A stretch of DNA of 8,720 nt from Parvularculaceae bacterium (GTDB lineage Bacteria > Pseudomonadota > Alphaproteobacteria > Caulobacterales > Parvularculaceae): positions 1-8,720 of the forward strand of contig JALWRV010000062.1 of assembly GCA_027080545.1 (NCBI GenBank). Direction: 5' to 3'. The translations under genes and the position numbers were made by a program. The number at the start of each line of letters is the position of its first letter. Position 1 is the stretch's first letter. Positions 1 to 6,043 of the stretch are shown here, in pieces. The notes beneath the pieces were generated by a model, which was given only the letters and a program-made list of their open reading frames with translations, searched no databases and was not told the DNA's origin.

Positions 1-348
1 GTGTGGAATAAAATGGATCTGGCCACACCGCCATCCCAGCCTTCTGGGCTTGGCCTGTCCTTGAAAACCGGTGTGGGGTTGGATTGCTTGCGCGAGCGCC
101 TGCACCAAAAAATAACCGCCATGGCCCCGCGCAATGAGGCCATCATGCTCACCCGTCAACGCCATGTCTATGCGGTTGAGCAGGCAATTTCGGAGCTCAA
201 ACAAGCCTTAGAAATGCTTGATGTTGAGCCTGAATTAGCGGCGGAAAATGTAGGGCTTGCAGCCCGGGCCTTGGCGCGCATAACAGGCGCCCTTGATGTC
301 GAAGATGTGCTGGGAGAAATTTTTTCATCCTTTTGTATCGGTAAGTGA
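1..348 (+). CDS. mnmE: tRNA modification GTPase MnmE, C-terminal part (5' end outside window)
   Basis: This is the last 115 or so codons of MnmE, the GTPase that works with MnmG to place a (carboxymethyl)aminomethyl group on C5 of U34 in certain tRNAs. The visible part starts at the G4 guanine-specificity motif NKMD (residues 3-6 of the fragment), followed by a G5-like SLKTG stretch (about 21-25), the end of the helical domain, and the family's diagnostic C-terminus FSSFCIGK, whose Cys is the conserved C-x-G-K cysteine. Full-length MnmE is about 450 residues, so the N-terminal folate-binding domain, G1-G3 and much of the helical domain lie upstream of the window. The GTG at base 1 is an internal codon, not a start. 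The gene ends at TGA 346-348, before a 235-bp gap leading to its partner mnmG. The C-terminal motif makes the identification nearly certain. Confidence 0.96.
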   Translation: MWNKMDLATPPSQPSGLGLSLKTGVGLDCLRERLHQKITAMAPRNEAIMLTRQRHVYAVEQAISELKQALEMLDVEPELAAENVGLAARALARITGALDVEDVLGEIFSSFCIGK

Positions 349-583
349 TCAACCGCTTCTGTCTTCTCTTGGGGGCCGCCCTAACGAAAAAGCCTTGGCA
401 ATTTTGGTCCCGTGCGGTCTTCTTTAAGCACGCAAGACCATTTCGTATTCAAAACGATAACACATAAAATTAGCTATAGAGCGGTATGGCCTGTAGGGAC
501 TCCACGGAGCCGCGCACACCATGCCTGTTTCACGTGAAACAGGTCTCGCCTTTTTCTCTCGCTTGGGCTAGTGCTTGCCCATC
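349..583. other. mnmE-mnmG intergenic region with parS and promoter-like AT-rich patch
   Basis: This 235-bp gap is the only sizeable non-coding stretch in the window. It contains a perfect parS palindrome (526-541) and, at 441-480, a stretch about 75% A+T that contrasts with its surroundings and includes TATAGA (475-480) and a weak TTCAAA / TAGCTA pair (448-453 and 471-476, 17-bp spacing). A promoter for mnmG-rsmG-parA-parB could sit here, but neither hexamer pair is a good sigma-70 match, so this is inference from position. No convincing rho-independent terminator follows mnmE. A mini-ORF at 521-571 is described under findings. Confidence 0.5.
526..541. promoter_or_regulatory. parS: parS site 1 (intergenic, perfect)
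   Basis: The 16 bases TGTTTCACGTGAAACA are the canonical chromosomal parS sequence. They sit in a perfect 20-bp palindrome when the flanking CC and GG (524-543) are counted. ParB nucleates here and spreads in its CTP-dependent clamp form. The site lies 42 bp upstream of the preferred mnmG ATG, in the same transcription block as parA and parB, so ParB occupancy could also affect expression of the operon; that effect is inferred. Confidence 0.95.
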
Positions 584-2503
584 ATGACGGTAGAGCAAGC
601 CAATATAGAACAAGACAATATAGAACAAGCCTATGATGTGATTGTGATTGGTGGCGGCCACGCAGGCTGTGAAGCCGCGAGTGCGGCTGCGCGTCTGGGC
701 GTGCGTACCCTTCTGGCGACCCATAAGATTGAAACCATTGGCGAGATGTCCTGTAACCCGGCCATTGGTGGCTTGGGTAAGGGCCATTTGGTGCGCGAAA
801 TAGATGCTATGGGCGGGGTCATGGGTCGGGTCATTGATCGGGCCGGTATTCAGTTTCGTATGCTCAACCGCTCTCGCGGTCCGGCGGTGCGTGGTCCTCG
901 GGCGCAAGCCGATCGCGCCCTCTATAAGCGCCATATGCAGGCCATACTCGCCGCAACAGCCAATCTTGATATTGCCCCCCTCGCGGTTGAAAACTTTCTC
1001 ATGCACCAAGGTCGGGTTTGCGGCATCATAGGTGATCAGGGCCATGAAATTTCGGCAAAAGCTGTGATTTTGACCACGGGCACCTTCTTGAAAGGCGTCA
1101 TCCATATTGGCGATGAACGCATAGAAGCCGGCCGCATTGGTGAAAGGCCAACCATCGGGCTGGCCGATGCACTCTATGATATGGGCCTTGCCATGGGCCG
1201 CCTTAAAACCGGCACCCCACCCAGGCTGGATGGCCGAACCATTGATTGGGCGCAACTAGAAATGCAGCCGGCCGACCCGGATCCAGTCCCTTTTTCCTTC
1301 CTCACCGAGAAAATCGAGGTGCCACAAATAAGCTGCGGCATAACCGAAACCAATAGGCAAACCCATGATATAATAGCGGAAAATCTGCAAAAATCTGCTG
1401 TCTATGGGGGCTCCATATCCGGGCGTGGCCCCCGCTATTGCCCGTCAATCGAAGATAAGGTGGTGCGCTTTGAAGAGCGCGATGCCCACCAAATATTCCT
1501 AGAGCCTGAGGGCCTAGAGGATCACACCATCTATCCCAATGGCATTTCCACCTCCCTACCAGCGGCCGTACAGGACCAGTTTTTGAGAACCATCAAGGGG
1601 TTGGAAAAGGCCAAAATAATGCAGTATGGCTACGCCATTGAATATGATTATGTGGACCCACGGGCGCTGGATGCAGGCTTGAGGGTAAAATCCTGTGAGG
1701 GGCTATATCTCGCCGGTCAAATAAATGGCACCACGGGCTATGAGGAAGCCGCCGCTCAAGGGTTGATGGCAGGGTTAAATGCAGCTTTGCGAGCGCAAGA
1801 TCGGCCTCCTTTTGCTCTTGATCGGGCGCAAGCCTATATCGGGGTGATGATTGATGATTTGATCACCCGGGGGGTTTCTGAGCCCTACCGCATGTTTACT
1901 TCCCGGGCGGAGTTTCGCCTGTCTCTGCGCGCTGATAATGCTGACCAGCGCCTGACGCCGCTTGCAGAAACATTGGGCATTATTTGTGACCGCCGCGCCC
2001 ACCTGTTTCACGTGAAACAGGCAGAGCTTGATAAGATTCGACATTGGGCGCGCACCACAGCCATGACCCCCCATGAAGCCGCAAAATATGGGCTGAAGAT
2101 CAATCAGGATGGTCGGCGCCGCACGGTGATGGAATATCTATCCTATCCTGATATTGATCGTGCCCAACTATCAAAAATTTGGCCGGAATTGACGGGCCTT
2201 ACACCGGAAATTGCCGAACAGCTAGAGGCGGATGCTCTCTATTCTAACTATCTGGAGCGGCAATCGTCGGATGTGGCGGCGTTTCGTCGTGATGAGGCCA
2301 TTCGCTTACCGGAGGGGTTGGATTATGCGGTCATACCGGGGCTCTCCAATGAGGTGCGGCAAAAATTACAGCAGGCTAAACCGGCGACCATTGGTCAGGC
2401 TGGGCGCATAGAAGGCGTCACCCCGGCGGCGTTGGCTTTGCTGGTGGCGTGGCTGCGCAAGTCCAAGAAGGCTGACGGTATGGCCGGAAAGAAAAGCGCA
2501 TGA
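584..2503 (+). CDS. mnmG: tRNA uridine-5-carboxymethylaminomethyl(34) synthesis enzyme MnmG (GidA)
   Basis: This FAD-dependent partner of MnmE modifies U34 of tRNAs in the cytoplasm. From ATG 584 it is 639 residues, close to the usual 620-640. Visible features are the FAD dinucleotide-binding motif GGGHAG (23-28), SCNPAIGGLGKG (56-67) with conserved Cys57, the family signature region GPAVRGPRAQADR (99-111), GPRYCPSIEDK (282-292) with conserved Cys286, the second signature GQINGTTGYEEAAAQG (378-393), and the helical C-terminal MnmE-interacting domain. The frame is open back to TTG 575, but ATG 584 is preferred because it is a stronger start codon and already leaves a 16-residue lead before YDVIVIGGG. 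No clear Shine-Dalgarno precedes either start. Residues 4-16 form a small VEQA/NIEQD/NIEQA repeat. Codons 474-479 (LFHVKQ) are encoded by a parS site. The stop overlaps the rsmG start by 4 bp (ATGA), suggesting translational coupling. Confidence 0.97.
   Translation: MTVEQANIEQDNIEQAYDVIVIGGGHAGCEAASAAARLGVRTLLATHKIETIGEMSCNPAIGGLGKGHLVREIDAMGGVMGRVIDRAGIQFRMLNRSRGPAVRGPRAQADRALYKRHMQAILAATANLDIAPLAVENFLMHQGRVCGIIGDQGHEISAKAVILTTGTFLKGVIHIGDERIEAGRIGERPTIGLADALYDMGLAMGRLKTGTPPRLDGRTIDWAQLEMQPADPDPVPFSFLTEKIEVPQISCGITETNRQTHDIIAENLQKSAVYGGSISGRGPRYCPSIEDKVVRFEERDAHQIFLEPEGLEDHTIYPNGISTSLPAAVQDQFLRTIKGLEKAKIMQYGYAIEYDYVDPRALDAGLRVKSCEGLYLAGQINGTTGYEEAAAQGLMAGLNAALRAQDRPPFALDRAQAYIGVMIDDLITRGVSEPYRMFTSRAEFRLSLRADNADQRLTPLAETLGIICDRRAHLFHVKQAELDKIRHWARTTAMTPHEAAKYGLKINQDGRRRTVMEYLSYPDIDRAQLSKIWPELTGLTPEIAEQLEADALYSNYLERQSSDVAAFRRDEAIRLPEGLDYAVIPGLSNEVRQKLQQAKPATIGQAGRIEGVTPAALALLVAWLRKSKKADGMAGKKSA
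601..630 (+). repeat. 15-bp tandem duplication at the 5' end of mnmG
   Basis: Two adjacent 15-bp units (601-615 and 616-630) differ only in their last base. The preceding 15 bp (586-600) match at 10 of 15 positions and look like a decayed third copy. The unit keeps the reading frame and encodes NIEQD and NIEQA just before the FAD-binding fold. It probably arose by slippage in a poorly constrained N-terminal leader. Confidence 0.85.
2004..2019. promoter_or_regulatory. parS: parS site 2 (inside mnmG, perfect)
   Basis: This is a second perfect TGTTTCACGTGAAACA, again with flanking CC and GG that complete the 20-bp palindrome (2002-2021) seen at site 1. It is read in the mnmG frame as LFHVKQ (residues 474-479), in the region linking the FAD fold to the C-terminal helical domain. 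From memory of E. coli MnmG, the corresponding helix has unrelated residues, so the peptide appears dictated by the DNA site. It lies 1,478 bp from site 1 and 561 bp from site 3. Confidence 0.95.
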
Positions 2504-3222
2504 GCGATAGAGTGATATTCACCGCTGATCGAGTTGCTACCGCTATGGGCGGTATGACTCAGCCTGTTTCACGTGAAACGCTTTCGCGATTAGAAATATT
2601 TGATGATCATCTCATGGCATGGTCCGGCCATACCAATCTCGTGGCGCGCTCCACATTGGATGATCGCTGGCGGCGTCATTATGCTGACAGTTTACAGCTC
2701 TATCCTTTGTTCCCAAAAAAGGTTGAGCGTGTGCTGGATCTCGGGAGTGGCGCGGGCTTTCCCGGCATGGTCTTGGCGATAATGTTGGCAGAATTACAGC
2801 CCCAGGTAACCATCACTTTGGTTGATTCTACAGTCAAAAAAACCCGTTTTTTGTCCGAAATAATAGAGAAAACATCGTTGACACAGACCTTTGTTGAAAC
2901 CGTCCGCATCGAACAATTCAAACCCCGACATAGAGCGGATCTGGTGACCGCCCGGGCTTTGAGCCCTTTGCCGAAATTGCTAGAGCTTGTTCATCCTCTC
3001 ATGGCAAAGCGGGCGCGTTGCTTGTTCCTAAAAGGCAAGCGGTATAGAGAAGAATTGATGGAGGCAAAGTGCCTGTGGCAACTACAGGCCATACCCCATA
3101 ATAGCCGCACGGATCCAGAGGCGGCCATTTTAGAGATTACCGATTTGCACCCTCAGGGCCATTTGCGCCGTCAAGGGAAAGCAAAAAACCGGCACAACCA
3201 AAAGAAAGAGGCGCGCCATTGA
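2500..3222 (+). CDS. rsmG: 16S rRNA (guanine(527)-N7)-methyltransferase RsmG (GidB)
   Basis: RsmG transfers a methyl group from S-adenosylmethionine to N7 of G527 (E. coli numbering) in 16S rRNA; loss of the E. coli enzyme gives low-level streptomycin resistance. The 240-residue product has the SAM-binding motif VLDLGSGAGFPG (78-89), the upstream RHYADS motif (59-64), VDS (108-110) near the acidic ribose-binding position, TARAL (150-154) and LFLKGK (175-180), all in family order. It is longer than E. coli RsmG (about 207 residues) because of an N-terminal lead and a very basic C-terminal tail (about 221-240). The start ATG overlaps the mnmG stop and follows GGAAAG (2486-2491) at 8 nt. The stop TGA overlaps the TTG start of parA. 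Residues 22-27, PVSRET, are encoded by a near-perfect parS. Confidence 0.96.
   Translation: MSDRVIFTADRVATAMGGMTQPVSRETLSRLEIFDDHLMAWSGHTNLVARSTLDDRWRRHYADSLQLYPLFPKKVERVLDLGSGAGFPGMVLAIMLAELQPQVTITLVDSTVKKTRFLSEIIEKTSLTQTFVETVRIEQFKPRHRADLVTARALSPLPKLLELVHPLMAKRARCLFLKGKRYREELMEAKCLWQLQAIPHNSRTDPEAAILEITDLHPQGHLRRQGKAKNRHNQKKEARH
2565..2580. promoter_or_regulatory. parS: parS site 3 (inside rsmG, one mismatch)
   Basis: TGTTTCACGTGAAACG matches canonical parS at 15 of 16 positions; only the last base differs (G for A). It is read in the rsmG frame as the core of PVSRET (residues 22-27), a different register from the mnmG site. The peptide VSRET at this place is familiar in alphaproteobacterial RsmG proteins, so the site appears ancestral. 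The missing outer base pair may lower ParB affinity relative to sites 1 and 2. Confidence 0.88.
3207..3211 (+). promoter_or_regulatory. Ribosome binding site of parA, supporting a TTG start
   Basis: AGAGG lies 7 nt upstream of the TTG at 3219, inside the last codons of rsmG. It supports TTG as the real parA start, since that start also places the nucleotide-binding motif at the usual distance from the N-terminus. Confidence 0.65.
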
Positions 3223-4046
3223 CCAAGGACAAGGGTAGGACCAGCCCCAAGCCACGGGTGCTTACCATCGCCAATCAAAAAGGCGGCGTGGGCAAGACCA
3301 CGACGGCGATAAATCTCGGTACGGCTCTCGCGGCCATTGGCGAAACTGTCCTGCTCATTGATTTGGACCCTCAAGGCAATGCGTCAACCGGCCTCGGCCT
3401 GATGGCGGCAAACCGTAAGATCACCACCTATCATGTGTTGCTGGGTGAAGCCCCGTTACGGGCTGCGGTGCAGCCAACCAATGTCCCGCGCTTGTCGGTC
3501 GCTCCGGCTGGAGTTGATCTTGCGGCCGCAGAGCTGGAGTTGATCGAAGAACAAGACCGCCATTATCGCTTGAAAAGCGCCATTGCGGACTTTGCGGCCG
3601 GGGGGCCTAGGGTTGATTATATTTTGATCGATTGTCCGCCATCGCTCAGCATGCTGACGATTAATGCCATGGCTGCGGCTGACGCGGTTCTTATTCCATT
3701 GCAATGCGAGTTTTTCGCACTTGAAGGCTTATCACAGATATTAAAAACAATAGAAACCATCCGCACACGTATTAACCCTGAATTAGACTTACAGGGTATT
3801 GTTTTGACCATGTATGACAGTCGCAACAATCTATCGCGTCAGGTGGCCCAAAATGTTCGCACCCATATGGGGGACAAGGTTTATAAAACGGCCATTCCCC
3901 GCAATGTGCGTGTGTCCGAGGCCCCATCGCATGGAAAACCAGCGCTGTTATATGATTTAAAATGTGCGGGGTCTCAGGCCTATATCAGGCTTGCAAGTGA
4001 GGTCATCCAACGGGAAGGCCTGCAAGCTGACCAGCGCATAGCATAA
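3219..4046 (+). CDS. parA: Chromosome partitioning ATPase ParA
   Basis: ParA is a deviant Walker-type ATPase that binds DNA non-specifically as an ATP dimer; ParB-parS complexes stimulate its ATPase and follow the retreating ParA gradient during origin segregation. The 275-residue product shows the deviant Walker A motif KGGVGKTT (21-28, signature Lys21 and catalytic-loop Lys26), the switch motif DLDPQGN (48-54) and Walker B ILIDCPPS (135-142, Asp138). There is no N-terminal helix-turn-helix, so it is the short chromosomal (Soj-like) type rather than the long plasmid P1/F type. Translation starts at TTG overlapping the rsmG stop (TTGA), with AGAGG 7 nt upstream, so it is probably coupled to rsmG. 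parB follows after 19 bp. No base-composition sign of recent transfer is evident. Confidence 0.97.
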   Translation: MTKDKGRTSPKPRVLTIANQKGGVGKTTTAINLGTALAAIGETVLLIDLDPQGNASTGLGLMAANRKITTYHVLLGEAPLRAAVQPTNVPRLSVAPAGVDLAAAELELIEEQDRHYRLKSAIADFAAGGPRVDYILIDCPPSLSMLTINAMAAADAVLIPLQCEFFALEGLSQILKTIETIRTRINPELDLQGIVLTMYDSRNNLSRQVAQNVRTHMGDKVYKTAIPRNVRVSEAPSHGKPALLYDLKCAGSQAYIRLASEVIQREGLQADQRIA

Positions 4047-4054
4047 TAAAGGGT

Positions 4055-4060
4055 GAGGAA
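4055..4060 (+). promoter_or_regulatory. Ribosome binding site of parB
   Basis: GAGGAA lies 5 nt upstream of the ATG at 4066. It is among the clearest Shine-Dalgarno sequences in the window and fixes the parB start. It suggests ParB is translated independently and efficiently from the shared message. Confidence 0.75.
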
Positions 4061-4065
4061 GTAAC

Positions 4066-4965
4066 ATGGCTAAAAAAGGATTGGGACGCGGCCTAGAAGC
4101 CTTGATGGGAGATCTCTCTGATAAGAAGAGCGACCAAGACCGGAACGAAAAGCCCCGCGATTTGGCGGTACCCATAGAATATTTGAGCCCAGCTAAAGAC
4201 CAGCCGCGTAAAATATTCACGGACAAGGCTATCGACGAATTAGCCGCCTCTATAAAACAAAAGGGCGTCCTGCAACCCATATTGGTGCGCCCTCACAAAG
4301 AGGCAAAAGGAGAGTATGAAATCGTTGCCGGTGAGCGACGCTGGCGGGCAGCCCAAAAGGCAGGCCTACACGAAGTACCGGTAATCATTCGCGACCTTAA
4401 TAATGAAGAAGCCGCAGAAATAGCTTTGGTTGAAAATATTCAACGGGTAGATTTAAACCCGATGGAAGAGGCCGATGCCTATAATCATCTTATCAAGCAC
4501 CATAATAGAAGCGCTGGTGAAATTGCCAAAGCGTTAGGAAAAAGCCGCAGCCATATTGCAAATTTGTTGCGCTTGCGCGATTTGCCAGCCGAGGTAAAAC
4601 AATTGGTGCGCTATGAAAAACTGACCATGGGCCACGCGCGCGCTTTGTTGGGCACCGAAAACCCGGCGGCGTTGGCCAAAGAAATTGTTGCCAAAGGATT
4701 GACGGTACGCCAGACGGAAAAACTTGCCGGGCGTGATAGCTCTAAAGCACAACTAAAACAAAAGAAAAACCGCAATAGTGGCAAGGGCAAATCGACCATC
4801 AAAGATGCGGATATACGCGCCTTCGAACGCAGCATTGAAGAAGCATTGGGCCTTGAAGTAGACCTCGATCATCTGGGCAAGAAGGGGGGGCGGCTAACAA
4901 TCCACTACCTGACTCTCGATCAGCTCGATGATATTTGCAAACGCCTATCGGGACTTGGTGTTTAA
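4066..4965 (+). CDS. parB: Chromosome partitioning CTPase clamp protein ParB
   Basis: ParB binds parS, hydrolyses CTP, closes into a clamp that slides to neighbouring DNA, and stimulates ParA. The 299-residue product has the N-terminal ParA-activating peptide KKGLGRGLEAL (3-13, with Arg8), the CTP-binding domain with QPRK (46-49), box I GERRWR (89-94) and box II ENIQR (123-127), the helix-turn-helix GEIAKALGKSRSHIANLLRL (151-170), a GHARALL element (189-195), a Lys-rich linker (about 227-246) and the C-terminal dimerisation domain (about 247-299). Length and order are normal for chromosomal ParB. ATG 4066 has a strong ribosome binding site. At the helix-turn-helix, positions equivalent to two reported specificity residues differ from Caulobacter ParB (see findings). 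Its three cognate parS sites lie upstream in the same cluster. The stop codon overlaps that of the convergent holA. Confidence 0.97.
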   Translation: MAKKGLGRGLEALMGDLSDKKSDQDRNEKPRDLAVPIEYLSPAKDQPRKIFTDKAIDELAASIKQKGVLQPILVRPHKEAKGEYEIVAGERRWRAAQKAGLHEVPVIIRDLNNEEAAEIALVENIQRVDLNPMEEADAYNHLIKHHNRSAGEIAKALGKSRSHIANLLRLRDLPAEVKQLVRYEKLTMGHARALLGTENPAALAKEIVAKGLTVRQTEKLAGRDSSKAQLKQKKNRNSGKGKSTIKDADIRAFERSIEEALGLEVDLDHLGKKGGRLTIHYLTLDQLDDICKRLSGLGV

Positions 4966-6029
4966 CGTTTGCCCGCTGCCATCACACAAAGCCGCAATGC
5001 CGTGCGTTCACTAATCTCTAGGGCGGGGGCGCCGGTTTGTTTGGCCGCAAGGTCTGCTTGCAACAAAAGACCCAAAGCATTTTCAAGAGCGGGGCTATTC
5101 CATTTGCGTAGCAAAGGTTCAACGCGGGTCGATTCCGGATAGCGCATGGGGGGGCGCAATTTTGCCATTGCCTCGCGGCTATTGGCGCCGCTATCCATCA
5201 AGGCGTTTAATTGGGCAAGGCGCATAAACATACGCTGGGTCAGGCGTAGCCACGCTAAAGGGCTTGCCCCCGCCTGTCTTGCTTGTGATAGGGTGTGCGC
5301 TAATCGCGCACGATCACCGCTGGCGACCAAGGCGGCTATTTCCATCATCGCATTGCCCCCATGATCGGCAAAACAGGCGCGAATATCTCCAAGGGTTATT
5401 TTTTTATTGTCCCCATTTTTGCGAATGGAAGCGGGCCCCATATATAAAATTAATTTATTGATTTCAGCGCGATTAAGCGCGCGATCCTGACTAAACCCTT
5501 CCAGCATCATTTGTAAGCCATCGGGCTCTATAGACAGGCCCTCTTCAGCGAGCATGGTCTTAACTAGCCCTGCGAGATCTGCCACGCCATCTTGATAGCA
5601 AGGCAGGGTCACGCAATGGTTGGATTTTTCAAAAAGTTTCCTTAACGCGCTGGCGGGCAAAAGCGAGCCGGTTTCCACCAATATTAGCGCGTTAGATTTC
5701 AGACTATTACTATCCAAACCATTGACCAATAGTTTGCATGCGGACAAAATAGAGGCATCACCCCCACGAATGCGGATAACCCGCTCTCCGCCCATCATAG
5801 ACAAGGCGGCGGCTTCATCGCTTAGTCGTGCGGGATCACCGCGCAAGTCATTTTCGGTTAACTCTATAAAATTGAAAGGATCGGTGAGGTTGGGAACAAC
5901 TTGCCGCGCAAGCATATCGGAGCGCTCTCGCACCGCTCCGGCATCATCGCCATAGATCAAGACCGCAATTTTGCTTGCATCGCGCTTGGCGATGAAGGCT
6001 TTAATCTCTTTCCCCTTTAGTGCGGTCAT
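4962..6029 (-). CDS. holA: DNA polymerase III subunit delta (clamp loader)
   Basis: Delta is the wrench subunit of the clamp loader; it binds and opens the beta sliding clamp so that it can be placed on primed DNA. The 355-residue product matches delta family length (about 340-350) and pattern: the N-terminal core LIYGDDAGAVRER (24-36), a LRKLFEKS stretch followed by LPCYQD (129-147), DRALNRAEINKL (182-193) in the lid region, and a helical C-terminal collar domain with AGASPLAWLRL (about 253-263) through to the end. ATG 6029-6027 is the start, preceded by a weak ATAGG (6041-6037) at 7 nt. It lies 14 bp behind lptE, as in the leuS-lptE-holA order known from E. coli, so it is probably expressed from the leuS-side promoter outside the window. 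The sequence is divergent, as is usual for this poorly conserved subunit; context raises confidence. Confidence 0.93.
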   Translation of the reverse strand: MTALKGKEIKAFIAKRDASKIAVLIYGDDAGAVRERSDMLARQVVPNLTDPFNFIELTENDLRGDPARLSDEAAALSMMGGERVIRIRGGDASILSACKLLVNGLDSNSLKSNALILVETGSLLPASALRKLFEKSNHCVTLPCYQDGVADLAGLVKTMLAEEGLSIEPDGLQMMLEGFSQDRALNRAEINKLILYMGPASIRKNGDNKKITLGDIRACFADHGGNAMMEIAALVASGDRARLAHTLSQARQAGASPLAWLRLTQRMFMRLAQLNALMDSGANSREAMAKLRPPMRYPESTRVEPLLRKWNSPALENALGLLLQADLAAKQTGAPALEISERTALRLCVMAAGKR

Positions 6030-6043
6030 GGTTAGGCCTATGC

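Noticed and set aside
524..555. The parS1 palindrome followed by a run of T (551-555) as a rho-independent terminator
   Set aside because: The palindrome has no loop, its identity to parS explains it fully, and the T run is separated from the stem by seven bases.
530..1255. Long 241-codon open frame on the minus strand opposite mnmG
   Set aside because: It lies opposite well-supported mnmG codons, has no recognisable motif or ribosome binding site, and its composition is what antisense of this gene would give.
5470..5490. GC-rich inverted repeat gcgcgattaagcgcgc as a hairpin or site
   Set aside because: It is within holA codons, imperfect and short, and reads as normal coding sequence (Leu-Asn-Arg).
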